Of a stretch of DNA of 64,000 bases, positions 23,892 through 35,389 are shown in pieces. Under the pieces are notes generated by a model, which saw only the letters and a program-made list of their open reading frames with translations, had not been told where the DNA came from and searched no databases. The stretch's first letter is position 1. Every line of letters starts with the position of its first letter. Source of the stretch: Microvelia longipes (taxonomy: Eukaryota > Arthropoda > Insecta > Hemiptera > Veliidae); contig JACMZG010001863.1 in NCBI GenBank assembly GCA_018340805.1, forward strand, positions 26,092,896-26,156,895, given 5' to 3'. Position numbers and translations under genes: made by a program.

Positions 23892-24412
23892 AAAATTACT
23901 ACTTTTAAAAATAAAGTATTGCAGTCAAATAAAATGTATTCAAAAAGGACTGTTGTAATTCTGGTTTGCTGTCGGATAATAATAATAACCAGGAAATTAT
24001 AACAAAAAAAGTCGGTTATATTATGACCTATTAACTAAGAATAATTAAAATGAACCATCTATTATTTTTTTTTCACTAAATTGGTGTGACTTCAAAGAAG
24101 CGAAACTGTTTCTAGGGTTTAGAAGGTCTCTGACCATAGATGATTTTACGCTGACGTCACAGGGAGGTTACTGTCGTAAACCCTAGGTTATGATTTCAAC
24201 ACGGTTAATTTTTTTAAATTTATGTTATGTGATACTACCGAGATTTGCAAAACATGAATAATTGACATAATTCATCGTACAATCATATTTTGTATTTTTT
24301 TTTATAATTTCCCGGTTTTTATTATTATCCGACAGCAAACCAGCATTACAACAGTCCTTTTTGAATACATTTTATTTGACTGCAATACCTTATTTTTAAA
24401 AGTAGTAATTTT
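23892..24412. mobile_element. Non-autonomous DNA element with TIRs of about 110 bp
   Basis: The first about 113 bases (AAAATTACTACTTTTAAAAA..., including GCAGTCAAATAAAATGTATT and GGTTTGCTGTCGGATAATAA) return as a near-exact inverted copy at about 24300-24412, with only a few mismatches. The 521-bp element has no coding frame. Its centre carries TGACGTCA (about 24152). No convincing target-site duplication is visible, so the superfamily is left open. The long similar arms suggest a relatively recent or gene-converted insertion. Confidence 0.85.
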
Positions 24413-24590
24413 GTGATAAATTTGAATGAATAACGATTTTCGTACCTTCAGTTCATCAAAAGTGATTAAAGTTTTTTTAATTATCGTATTAATAATTAAA
24501 TGCTATTCCATATCATCAGTTGTCATCAAATGCTAAACGCTAATCAAGTACATATTAAGTAGTACATTGGATATTCATTCGTCTTGCTCA
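24413..24590. other. AT-rich spacer
   Basis: No feature seen. Confidence 0.4.
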
Positions 24591-24592
24591 AT

Positions 24593-24660
24593 GGTTCCCA
24601 AACTGTGGGTCGCGAAGGGTTTCTAGGGAGGGAGATCGCCAAGAATTTCTGGGTGAAATA
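24593..24660. mobile_element. hAT (Charlie-like) terminus, one end only
   Basis: CAATGGTTCCCAAACTGTGG followed by GTCGCGAAGGG closely resembles the CAGTGGTTCCCAAACT...GGGTCGCGACCC end of Charlie-type hAT transposons. The opposite end was not found. A minus frame downstream (24715-24903) has no transposase motif. Confidence 0.55.
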
Positions 24661-26110
24661 ACAAAATTAAAAAATATCTATCTACACTATGGATTTTGTT
24701 TGATACTATGTCTCTTAAAGTATCCAATTTATTATAGCTGATACACTATAATAATGCTGAATAGTATGTACTGATAATATTAACACCAACAAAATCTTTC
24801 TAATGACTAAAAACATTATTAAGAATAGTCGGCTATCGGCAATAATGCCATCTACACTGCCTAAACAACTAATAATATGTAACATGATGTATGATTGTGA
24901 CATAGTAAGAAATTATGGTGTGTGAATTAATTAAAGATAAAGATAAAAAAAGAATCAAACCTTTTAAAAAAGTAAATACACGGTAAAAATTAACCTTAAA
25001 AATAAATACAGTGTATTTACCTTTTTTCAATTTTAATTTTTTTTATATTGTGTGTGTTTTATCATCTTAGATAATTTTTTATATTTGATAATATTAGTTT
25101 TCATATTAATAAAGTAAGAATTTCTTATTAAGGAAGAATTAGAATTATTATTTATTAAGTAAGGTTTCATATTAAGTAAGAATTAAATAAAGATGATAAA
25201 AAAGTTTTCATATATTTTATACAAAACTATACTTATTTATTCGTCTTTTTTATTTATTTATTTGATGATAATTTTATTTGCTAAGTCTTGTTATTACTTG
25301 TTTAGGCATTGTAGATGCCAAAAGCCGGCTCTGATTAGTAAGTTTAAAATTAGTGGAAAAACGTTGTTTAGTGGTTGATATTATTGAAAACAATTCCACT
25401 GCGCTTACCGAAGTTATAATAATAATTTTCTATTTTAATCAAATTTTCTAAAGATATAAATATTTATTTTTTACTATCTATATTTTTATTCTGATCTTAA
25501 TAAAAAAATTGTGTCATTCAAAAAGTCAAATAAAACATAATAATGTATAATTTGTATTTAATATTTTTAATGTATTCAATAAAATCCTTGACCCGGGTCG
25601 TTGTCTATGTCTTACAATAGGATCCATTCAATATCTTTTATTCAATGTGACAACCAAATGATTGTTAAAATGTTCATTTTGTGAAAGCTATAAGCTGTGG
25701 TATATCACAAAAACGGCATTTTTAATGTAAATATCTTACAAGAATTGAACAGATTTAGTGTGGGTGGTCGTACAATGCTTCAAAATCTTCTCTTGAAATA
25801 ATCCTATAATCTATTCATTATAATATAATACGTTATTAATCATATTTAATATATTTTAATTACATATTTTTATCGTTATCTAAAATGTAAATTAGTTTAG
25901 AGTATTATTAAATTATCTATTATATATTTTGATGTATGTTATTAAAGATATGTGATAATAAATTAATAAGATATGTTATAAATCAAAAGGTTTATATTGA
26001 AATAAATACTTACCTTAAGGGTCATTGTTAATTTTAAGTCCTTGGATTCGCTTAACTTTGTTTTGGATTATAACAATCCGGATAATACGCAATGCTTATC
26101 CTGTAAGCCA
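24661..26110. other. AT-rich DNA without a recognised gene
   Basis: Low-complexity TTAAGTAAG-like repetition near 25100-25190. The 61-codon plus frame at 25193 is Ile/Tyr/Phe-rich and unconvincing. Confidence 0.45.
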
Positions 26111-26111
26111 A

Positions 26112-26455
26112 AATTAGAATAGAATAATTAGAATAATTTATTTTCTGAAATTACATGCATACAATAATATTATGTTTTACATTGTCAAAAAGAAACTTAA
26201 AAAAAATATATACTAAAATTAAAACCAAAAATATTTACATGTTGGTACCATCAAAATGTCTATCACTTAAGCATTTTTCTATGGAGTAGTAAACATTGCT
26301 TGTTAAAATATTTTTTAATCTTTCTTTGAATGCTTTTAAAGGCAATGACTTCGTATTCACAGAAAGTTTGTTAAATAATTTAATGCCTATATAATATATG
26401 TTTTTATTTTGCCTTCTGATGGCAAAAAAATGGCTCCAAACCATGCACGTAGCCA
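26112..26455 (-). pseudogene. LINE ORF2 C-terminus with 3' UTR, 5'-truncated
   Basis: On the minus strand the frame reads SHFFAIRRQNK, then YYIGIKLFNKL, FKERLKNIL and YYSIEKCL, and stops at 26235-26237. The order YNGIKLYNKLP...FKxxLKxxL...YYS is typical of the extreme C-terminus of many insect LINE reverse-transcriptase proteins. Only about 70 residues remain; the insertion is truncated at its 5' side near 26455. Downstream (lower coordinates) a 3' UTR of about 120 bases ends in repeated ATTCTAATT/ATTCTATTC units, as LINE tails often do. The remaining frame is uninterrupted, but with no catalytic RT motifs it cannot be functional. Family clade (jockey/CR1-like) is inference from memory of such tails. 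Confidence 0.7.
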
Positions 26456-26790
26456 GCCAGAACATATAGAGATGGTGAAACCAATACTAGAGGAGGTAAT
26501 GTTTAACACGCCTCTAAGGGACTTCTACTTAAAACTACATCGTCAGAGGGGGCGTCATATTTTCTAGCAAAAATATGGGTAGCGAAATAATATTTTATAG
26601 CTTAATTAAATTATTAAACTATGTAAAGAGATTAAATGTTACGTGCCCTTTCCCTCTTTCTATAGTTAAATTTTAATAAAAATAATGTTATTTTTTGTAC
26701 CAATCGTTGTAATTCTAAAATGACAAACACTATCTATCATGAAAATAAAATTATAAACATCTTTTATTTGCATTACGTTAAAATTGTATG
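26456..26790. other. AT-rich DNA without a recognised gene
   Basis: A short inverted repeat AGAGGAGGT...ACGCCTCT is present at about 26489-26515. Nothing else. Confidence 0.4.
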
Positions 26791-26812
26791 AATATATATA
26801 TATATATATTAT

Positions 26813-26845
<33 letters not shown>

Positions 26846-26848
26846 ATA
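26791..26848. repeat. AT microsatellite
   Basis: Alternating AT with two TATT interruptions. Confidence 0.95.
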
Positions 26849-28555
26849 AACTAACTAAAAAGCTCTAAGAAATCAGAAATTTATTTGACAAAATTCTCAG
26901 ATTAGACGTACCTTTGATAAAAACTCTTTTATTTTTGAGGTTATTTGGCTCATAACCCCTTTATATTGCTTTACAGAAACATTTATTTTTTTAAATCTAG
27001 GAAGTGATTTTACTGTTTAATAGCTTGGATGTTGGCTCCCCTCAAAATTTAGTAGTTCTGTTGTTAATTAGTTTGTTATTACATTAATCACTTTTTTTTA
27101 TCTCTGCGTAAAATTGCATTAACCACTATTTATTAATTTACCTATGAATTAACTCTCGATTACTGTCAATGTATAACCTTTGTTTTATATTATCATACTT
27201 GCTAAAGAAGAGGCTACTATAAGGCCTGATTATGAACAGATGAAGCGTCATAAATCTCGAAAGCGTGGCGTCGTCAAATTGGAAGTCTAGTAATCATTTT
27301 ATAAAGCAATTAAGGTGCAAGTTAGGGGTCATGTTGTATAATACGCATATAGATTGTGGTGAAGGGTATAATGTGCACGTCGAAGCTAATATACACCACC
27401 CTCAGGAGGCTTGTTGGTGCAGGTGTGGGAGATTCATAATGCCCAAAAACTATTCTTATAGGGTAGGTTTCTAGTAAATCCACCGGGGGATGTTTTTGCC
27501 ACTGAAGGTACCATCTGGTCCAGGTGATATCGTTATGGTAACGGTCGCGTGCCGTATTATAAATACAAAACAAAAACTTACCCTTAAATATAAAACAGCT
27601 GACAGAAATTTTTATAAAAAAAATCTACCTTTCTTGTCCTTTCAATATTATAATCGGAAATGTAAAGATTTCCTTAAGGCGGAACTTTTTTCTTCTGAAG
27701 ACATCCGACACTTTACTTCCTCAAGTGAAAGTAACTGTCATCCTCCGCTCCCGCCGGTCATATAAACTAGTATTTAGATATTTGATGATTTCAAATCTAC
27801 AATAGGGGCACGTGCCATGAAACCGTTATGAGATTTAATAATGATAGATAAGACATAACTCCAATGAAAACTCTTTTCTTTTTTTTTATTTCTTTTATTA
27901 AAATTAAAAAGAAAAATGCTGAATATGACTAAACATCTGGTGGATTAATAGTAGCTGCAGTTTAGATCTAACTGTTCTTTACAATTCAAGTTGTAAATCA
28001 TCAACGAATTTTCAAAGAGATGGCCAAGTATAACAGGTTATTTTTAAAAATTCGATTCTCAATTGGACTAATAATTCTTTGCAATTTTATGACTCTTAAT
28101 CAAACTTACCCGACCATTGTACCATTTTGATGTTCGAGAATTTTAATGAATTGGTTTAAAACCTTACCCACTATAAATTATGATGATATTCAACATGTCT
28201 GTGGGATAAGCTAAACAACTGTCAGGCTAACAAACAGTCTGGATAAAATACAAAATCACTGTATAGTACATAATAATTATAAATTACGGCAAAACTAACA
28301 AGAAAGCATACAAGTCGATAATCGTAAAAATATCCAGTGTCGTAAATAAATGTAAAATTAAATTTTATATAATTATTACAATTATGGTTCGGATTAAAGT
28401 CCAATCTTATTTATTTATGATCAATTTATTTATAATTTTATTAGCGTAAGTCACAGCACAGAGCCTTGTTCCTAATTCTCTTAAATATACATTTTTTAAT
28501 TAAATACATATCTTCTTAAATTTATAATAGTTTTTAACTTAATTTTTTTACATTT
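26849..28555. other. AT-rich DNA; one segment shared with 28635
   Basis: At 27303-27334 the phrase TGCAAGTTAGGGGTCATG recurs at about 28648-28665 inside a dispersed repeat. The G+C-richer part 27265-27560 has overlapping frames on both strands, and neither has a recognised domain. No gene is called. Confidence 0.45.
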
Positions 28556-28731
28556 TCTCATTTATACCGAAGGTATATAAAAGAAGTATTGTGTTTGCTC
28601 AAAACTCCGTAACCGCTAGCATAGGCGTAGCCATATAAAGCATTAAGTTGCAAGTTAGGGGTCATGAACTAATTTCTCTTGTTCTCACTGATCAAGAATA
28701 TATATTATATATATATAATATATATATATAT

Positions 28732-28815
<84 letters not shown>

Positions 28816-29000
28816 ATATATATATCTGTGTGTGTGTGTGTGTGTGTATGTGTGCATGCACAAGAGTGTTGTTCTTATACATTTCTATCGGACCCGACAA
28901 CTTTTAAACGCTTTCTCGGATCGCAATCAAGCTTGGTACAAAAATTAACCTATTTAATGTCCCGAAATCTATATATTATTTAGGAAATATATGTGACGTC
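28556..29000 (+). repeat. Dispersed ACTTTTCCTCA-family copy with TA/TG expansion
   Basis: The head CTCATTTATACCGAAGGTAT is kept. A long TA tract (28699-28825) and a TG tract (28827-28850) occupy the place where other copies have a short CTGT/TGTG tract. After it come GCTTGGTACAAAAATTAACC and ATGTGACGTCATTTACTC, shared with copies near 48700 and 19740 (minus). The Tyr-Ile and Cys-Val frames here are microsatellite translations. Confidence 0.75.
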
Positions 29001-29285
29001 ATTTACTCACAATAATTATCCAGCATACATTTCAAAGAGTCACCAATCTTCAAAAAGACTTTAGATCAGGCTGTAGTTTTTTACACTTATACTACTATGG
29101 ATAATTAAAAAAAAAAATATGAAGATAAATTATACTATCAACATTAATTCAGGTTTTATTTATTGACATGTACAATATAATGTAAACAAAATGTAAATAA
29201 TGTATACGTTTTTTGGCTAATACATTTGAAAACATGCTTAGATCATGGTAGTATGCCATTCATATATCTAGTAATATATCAAACT
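29001..29285. other. AT-rich spacer
   Basis: No feature seen. Confidence 0.4.
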
Positions 29286-29295
29286 AATAAAGAAC

Positions 29296-29390
29296 CATGT
29301 CGCCGCATCATAGCCATAATGAGGCGCTGGGGCCGCAAAGCGTGCCAAGCGTCGACGCCCCAGAGCAGCTAAGAGGCCAAAGGCCTCTTG
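29296..29390. repeat. GC-rich hairpin island
   Basis: CTGGGGC (29327-29333) pairs with GCCCCAG (29357-29363). AAGAGGCC, loop AAA and GGCCTCTT (29371-29389) form a second exact stem. The patch is conspicuously GC-rich and abuts the partial 5S-like repeat that follows. Confidence 0.7.
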
Positions 29391-29620
29391 TTTTAAAAAA
29401 ATCGAAAAATCGGAAAATTGAGTTGAAATTCATTTTAAGTGTATACTTTTCGTAATAAATAAGTTTCGTTTCAATACGGAAAGTATATTTTTGGTTGTTG
29501 TTAAGTTATACAAGTTAAGCTCCATTGAGTGAGGTCATTTCCTAGATGGGTGGCCGCTGGGAATAAAACTAATAATAGTTCCGACGACGTGTTGCATTTT
29601 AAATTTGGCAAATTTAAACT
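29391..29620 (+). repeat. 5S rRNA-like dispersed repeat, partial copy
   Basis: TTTCGTTTCAATACGG (shared with 49038 and 51133 regions) precedes a segment at about 29496-29566 that reads AAGTTAAGCTCCATTGAGTG, then GGTC and GATGGGTGGCCGCTGGGAA. These match the A box, intermediate element and C box of animal 5S rRNA genes. It then continues AACTAATAATAGTTCCGACG and CGTGTTGCA, like the other copies. It is too diverged and incomplete to be a working 5S gene. Confidence 0.75.
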
Positions 29621-30124
29621 ACATAGCTAGTAAATTTATTCCTATATGAACAATAATTGAACCGAGCTTTCATATTTATATGAAATAGTTTTGTCTTAAA
29701 CATATTTTTTATTAAAATTCCTTTTGATATTTTATTCATATCTATTCTCCTGTTACAGCGATCAAAAAATGTCACTTTGTGTGAAAGAATGCGATTTATG
29801 AAAATTGATCGAAAGCTTTAACATTTCATTGTAATATTGCGACGTGACTTTATCTTTCATCTTGCATAGTTTTCTGTAGACTTTAAACTTTGACATAAAA
29901 CACGTTAAAATATGTCACTACTTTATATCTTAAAAGTCATTGAAGTTATGAAGTCAAATTATCACCTGTGTTAAAGAGTTGCATTATTCAGTTTTTTTGT
30001 AGTGTCAATAGGGCAGCATTCTTGAGCAAACTGTTTACCGATTGAATATTTTTGATATGCAAAATTCAAGAGAGGAAAACAATTTATTTACAAATATAAA
30101 TATAGTGGGGTTGTCCTTATATAT
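29621..30124. other. AT-rich DNA without a recognised feature
   Basis: Nothing supported. Confidence 0.45.
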
Positions 30125-30125
30125 A

Positions 30126-30460
30126 TTATAGACCATAGAGATATTATTACTAGAGAGGCCCTATAGGTGAAATTTTGAAACATGGAAAAAGTAACCTGAC
30201 CACTTTCGCTATAAATATAATCAAATAATCAGTACAAAATTATAATAATTTATATAGTAAAACGTTAAAAATACAAATCAAAACACCAACAATGTGCGGG
30301 AAACAGAAATAAATTTATTAATTATAACCTTAACGCACTATTGAAGGAGGCTTCAATGAGGTTACATATAGCCCCTGAGAGCCCCGAAAAGATGTTCCAG
30401 GCATCTCAATGTATTTAGATAGGCTATGCCCCCTTTAGTATATATCTCTATATTATAGAC
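30126..30460 (-). mobile_element. hAT-like MITE copy 3 with 8-bp TSD
   Basis: Element 30134-30452 is flanked by perfect TTATAGAC duplications (30126-30133, 30453-30460). It starts CATAGAGATATTATTACTAG and ends GGCTATGCCCCCTTTAGTAT plus ATATCTCTATA, the reverse orientation of copies at 1248 and 54549. It is full length and non-coding. Confidence 0.92.
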
Positions 30461-31060
30461 AATTATCATCATCAACCATAGGGCTTTCGTAAACGGTTAT
30501 TAATGTAATTTTACAAAAGATGTGAATAGTATATAATATTTTTGGTTCACTCCTGAGGCGGATAAAGGAGAAGGTCTAAGAGCCCTTTCCCTAAGACGAT
30601 CCGAAATATAAAAATGTAATTATGCTATTCTACACACTTGAAGCTATAGACTATAATAGCTGGAGTGCACTCTAGCTGAGGGTCTGTGTACAGAGCTGTC
30701 TTCACAACTCCCAGTTTTTAGCTGTTATGTAGTTTTATACTAAAAATGACATTGTACAATGTTTTACATGCATAAACCAAATATTTAAATTTTAATCTCA
30801 AATATGAAGAAGAGTACGAAAAGTTCTGTGAATAAGCATTCGGTTTCGGAATGGGAGGTAGGGTTCGCTCTCTGAATTTGGTCTGTAGAATGCATCCAGT
30901 GTCAAACGTTTTTTAACTAAGAGTAAAAAATAAAATAACAAGTTTCTAATCTTTTTTAAAAATAATCGAAAACTGGCCTCTTCGGCTCTCTTTTTTTCGG
31001 GACCTGTGAATGTGGGGGATTAGAAGATGTTAAAGGTGGACAACCTTATATGTTGGAAAA
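30461..31060. other. AT-rich DNA without a recognised gene
   Basis: A small palindrome GAGTGCACTC lies at about 30663. Nothing else is supported. Confidence 0.4.
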
Positions 31061-31318
31061 CGGCCTGGTGTAATGGTGAGAGTAATGATCGCAGCTTTGG
31101 GTGCTTTGAAGCAACCCACCAACTCTACCCAGAACTACATCACAGTTATCTTATCCTCATCGGAAAGATAAGGTATCCTATAAGATAAGGTATAAGATGA
31201 ATCCTTCTGCAACGATGTGAGTTGGTCTTGTCATCAGGAAACTACAGTTTTTCCTCTTGTTGCTCTTCTGATCCGAGTCGCTAAAATCTCTGCCTCGAAA
31301 TATTAATAAATAAATAAG
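31061..31318 (+). mobile_element. Probable tRNA-derived SINE
   Basis: CGGCCTGGTGTAATGGTGAG at the left matches a polymerase III A box (TGGTGTAATGG). The following part has GGGTGCTTTGAAGCAACCC, a tRNA-like stem-loop, and a tail region ending CTCTGCCTCG and then AATATTAATAAATAAATAAG, an A-rich simple tail. A clear B box is not visible and no target duplication was found, so the call is moderate. Confidence 0.5.
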
Positions 31319-31474
31319 GTTATTACGTTAATTTACTTATAACAATATGATCACCCTGTCATATTATATATATTTATTAAACTAAACTGAATAAAAGAAT
31401 ATAAATTATGAAAACAAAAATTAAAACAAAACTCTCCTAATCTTTCTGTCTTTATTACATGGGTTTGTCAAAAA
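31319..31474. other. AT-rich spacer
   Basis: No feature seen. Confidence 0.4.
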
Positions 31475-31627
<153 letters not shown>

Positions 31628-32229
31628 ATATATTATAATGGACTTGATAATTAACTTAACGTACTTATGTTTTATTTAGGATATATGTTTCTTTATTTAT
31701 CTTCTATAAAATTGTATTTTTTACATTCCTAGAATTTATCTTTAAATAAAACAACATTATTGACCCGTATGCAAATACTGCATTTGAAATTGCTGATTTT
31801 TATCACCATTTTTATTACATTTAGTCAGATAATAAAATTTAAAATGAAAATAAAATATATAATAAATTATATCCAAGGAAACAGTCGATGAGTAAATAGT
31901 ATTTATGTTTATGTTTCTTTAAAAAGCAATAAAAATAACATCATTGATTGAGATAATTCTTTAATTGATACTTGAAAGAAAGCATTTATTTGACTTTAAC
32001 TGATTTTATCTTTTGAGATAAAAATAAAATTCTAAACTAAGTATAAACAAGTGTAATAAAACGTTAACCATTATGGAATATTTTCTAATTTAGTGATAAA
32101 TAAAACTTTTTTACTTTTTCTTTTCTTGTCTCGGTGTATGTGATATGTATTGCGTTTATTTTTTGATTTCTGATAATAAAGATCAAAATCGAAGGTAAAA
32201 TCAATGGTTATAATTATTTTGCTGAGTCA
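31628..32229. other. AT-rich DNA without a recognised feature
   Basis: Nothing supported. Confidence 0.45.
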
Positions 32230-32560
32230 TTAAAAAGTTTAGAAAATCTTTAACAATCCGAAAGTTAACAGATCTAGTTGAAATTCAACACAAATATAAG
32301 CTGTAGGTAGTCAATCGATTCACTAAATTCATTTTTATATTAGTCACTATTTAAAAATATTGACGGTCTAAAAAATTTGTTTCTGCTTTTCGACGTTCAA
32401 AATATTTTCAGATAGCAACACTTATTTTATAACAATTCGTTGTGAAAATACCTTAGCTATTCAAATTTTAATTTGTAAGTTTTTGGCGATCATGTATATT
32501 TATTCAAATAATATAAAAAAATGAGACAATCTGTCAAAATCATGACGTTCTATCGCATAA
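32230..32560 (+). repeat. Dispersed repeat, internal part (as 600-930)
   Basis: Follows the body of the copy at 306-940 with the same order of phrases (GTTGAAATTCAACACAAATA, TAGTCACTATTTAAAAATAT, TGTGAAAATACCTTAGCTAT). The head with its microsatellite is absent. Confidence 0.6.
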
Positions 32561-32850
32561 AATTATGCGATATTTAATTTTAAAATTAACAAAATTAATG
32601 ATATTATAACGATAAAATATAGATTTAATGTTCAAATAAAAAAAGCTAATAAGCACTAATAAACTAGGCAGCCAAGAATGATGCACAGTTCTTCAATTGC
32701 TTTTGTGAACATAATAAACGTTTTACCCCTTATTTTTGATTTTATGCTTAATTTATATATTACTTTTTTTAAGCACTAATTTCCAAAACGCCATAACACC
32801 AAAGATATTAAGATATAAAGATATTAAAGATATAAGAGATTTTTTTTAAT

Positions 32851-33002
32851 AAACCTGAGGTCAACCAAAGCGAGACCGAAGTAATACCCCCTTAACGACA
32901 TAATACGGACGAGTGAAGAGACTCTCAAGTCATAACAACTAGACTTTGAGTGACAATGTGATGAGGAAAAGTTCAGGGGTACCCTATACCCGATTTTTAT
33001 TT
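32851..33002 (+). repeat. GTACC-ended repeat, short copy
   Basis: AACCTGAGGTCAACCAAAGC, CGAGACCGAAGTAATACCCC, ACGGACGAGTGAAGAG and GTCATAACAACTAGACTTTG. It ends GATGAGGAAAAGTTC and GGGTACCCTATACCCGATTT. It shows the tail order clearly: GATGAGGAAAAG sits just before the GTACC terminus. Confidence 0.8.
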
Positions 33003-33963
33003 TGTGTTTTCTAAACTTTTTGCCCATAGTCCATTATAGAGATATATGCATATTCTACACAGCGGTGTTGATCAAAACGTAGTAGTGAAAGAGAGTTAAT
33101 AAATATCAAAACAAAGACAGCTGGATCTTCTTTCGAAGAATAAAAAATATACGTTAAAATCTTATGCGTTAATTTATAACCATAAAATATTGACGTAAAA
33201 AAGTTTAGAGTCACTATAAAACCTACCTTTAGATTTGAAGACAACCGTTGAAAATTCTATTCAAACTTCTGTTGCGCACTTTTTTTTATAGAACAAAAAG
33301 AAGTGCCTAAAAAGTTTTATTCAGATTTGAAAGGTTGCATACGATCTTCAGGGTGTCCTGAAAGAAAAGAAAAAAAATCGTGTGTGTACATAGAAAAAAA
33401 ATGTCGGAAGGTTTTCTGTGGTTTTACGATCTGAAAGGGCATTGCGAGAAAGAAAGGGAGGTACCTTAAGGGATAGAAAAAGAGTCCATTTTCATTGTAT
33501 TGCTGTTTGGCTGTGAAGAGGAGAGACGTGGGGCACGCGACGCTAGCTCCGTACCTGCTTAAAGCTATTGTCAACTTCACAATGTGAAGTGTACAGAAAA
33601 ACACCGGTCGTTCTTTAACTTTTACTTTTTCATTATTTCCCTTTTTCAGCCGATTTCAAGCATTAAAAGTTCATCTACGGTAACGAACTGTTTTAGGATT
33701 TAAACTATTAATATTAATGCATGGATTACAAGTTTTTAACAACATAAAACAGTAATTTTCCTGACTGTTACAAAAGATTAGATTTTTTTTAGTTTAGAAT
33801 TTACATCGGTGGCGCTGTATTTGTTTAGTTTTTTTCTCTACTTTTGTTTTAATTGTCTGCCATCATGTATAGTAATCTGATAAACACAATTTGTTTTTCT
33901 ACGGTTAAAAAGTTTTCTTATCTTTAAAAAGTTAAATTTGAGGTTATCTTTTTATTAAGTATT
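33003..33963. other. AT-rich DNA without a recognised gene
   Basis: Minus-strand frames at 33011-33244 and 33317-33604 have no domain I recognise. Confidence 0.4.
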
Positions 33964-34167
33964 TCAGAAACTGTGTCATATACTGAACAATTTGATACCA
34001 ATTTAATTATATTCCGATAATTTCTACGTTTGGCATTCGTAAGCTCACTGGTACACCAGAATGCATCACTTGTAATACGTTATATGGGAAAAATATAGTT
34101 CTGGGAAAAATTATCGGAATTCAGCGATATTGGTATCGCATTGTCCAGAATATGACAAAGTTTCAGA
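33964..34167. mobile_element. Foldback MITE, about 58-bp terminal inverted repeats
   Basis: The left arm CAGAAACTGTGTCATATACT...GATACCAAT...TTCCGATAATTT is repeated inverted at the right (AAATTATCGGAA...ATTGGTATC...ATATGACAAAGTTTCAG). The 202-bp unit leaves only about 80 bases between the arms. No target duplication is evident. Confidence 0.8.
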
Positions 34168-35150
34168 CATGATCCATGTAATGGTATGCTCCAATTTAAC
34201 TTTTTAATGTTATTGTAAAAGACACATTTTGAAAATCATATTACCATACATGCTAGACGATTTCCAAAAAAAAAAATTTGGTATTTCAACTCAAAGTAGG
34301 GAGATATCTATTTTATCTCTATAGCTCTGTAAGCAGAGTAATTGGGGTGATGTTTTTGAAATTTACTACCTTGAATATCAAGTAGAATTGTTTGCGGGGA
34401 TATTACCATCAATTTGTTTGGGTCGCAGGTCAAAAGGTTCAGAAACGCTATTCTTATCGTGTATGTCTTACTTGTGTCCATGTAATGCACCTATAATGAA
34501 CACAAAAGATTCCATCATTCATTAACTACAATTTGATTTGAAACAATAGTTCAGTCCAAACCAAATAGTTTCCATTCATTGTTTTTCATACGGACTTTAT
34601 TTACTTAATATTATGGACAAGCAATAACAATATATAATATATCTTGTTATTACTATTATAAATTATGGAAGAAACAAGTGACAAAACTTACAATCTATTG
34701 TTATATTATAATTTGATTTTAAAATTAAAATTAAAAATCAAAAAAGGCTTTGTTAATTTAACTGTCCGTCTACCATATTAAGTTTGGACATTTTATAAAA
34801 GAAACAGAAATAACCTGTGCGATATTAAATAATGATTATATTTATTTGATTTTAGATGTTTCTTTCGTTTTTATTTTATTTATTCATTTTTAGTGGTGTA
34901 TTGTTTTATAAGAACTATTGTTTATTAAATAATGAACTTTATTGTTTTGATAGATAGAAATTTACAATAGAATGAGTCATTTCATTGACCACAAACAGTG
35001 TCAGGTTTTCAGCTCTCTTTCATTGGAGTGCTGGTTGAATTGATTAATAATAGTAATCTTTAAAGAGTTGCTTAGTATTTGAAAGGAACAACATCATTAG
35101 GCATTAGTTGGAAAATAACTATTTTTATATTGTTGTTTACTGTTTAGAAC
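34168..35150. other. AT-rich DNA with one hairpin
   Basis: At about 34626-34654 AATAACAATATATA and its near-complement ATATATCTTGTTATT form an imperfect hairpin. No gene is seen. Confidence 0.45.
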
Positions 35151-35151
35151 A

Positions 35152-35345
35152 AATGGGGTGGGGTACGGGGTACCTCGGAACTTTACCTTGTCATATCGGA
35201 TTTTTTTTTCGCTATGCTCATCTTAGCAAACATGAAATCGCACTACTTTTATTGCAGTACGTCGTCAAAGTCATTTCGCTGGTCCTCAGGCAAACTCATT
35301 CGGTCAACCATCTAGATACTGATCTTTCTCGATGCTACCTAACAT
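35152..35345 (-). repeat. GTACC-ended repeat, minus-strand copy
   Basis: TGGGGTGGGGTACGGGGTAC + CTCGG gives the complement of the family terminus. It is followed by diverged complements of the GACGAGCGAAGC module (TTCGCTATGCTCATCTT). The 83-codon frame across it is incidental. Confidence 0.65.
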
Positions 35346-35389
35346 TTGTGATACTATAAAACCGTAAAAACCGTAGATACAATAGCAGT

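Noticed and set aside
27265..27765. Cluster of three overlapping frames in a slightly G+C-richer region
   Set aside because: No domain or splice-supported coding pattern is visible, and frames on both strands are equally long.
28648..28983. 111-codon frame, the longest on the plus strand
   Set aside because: Mostly Tyr-Ile and Cys-Val from the TA/TG microsatellite inside a dispersed repeat.
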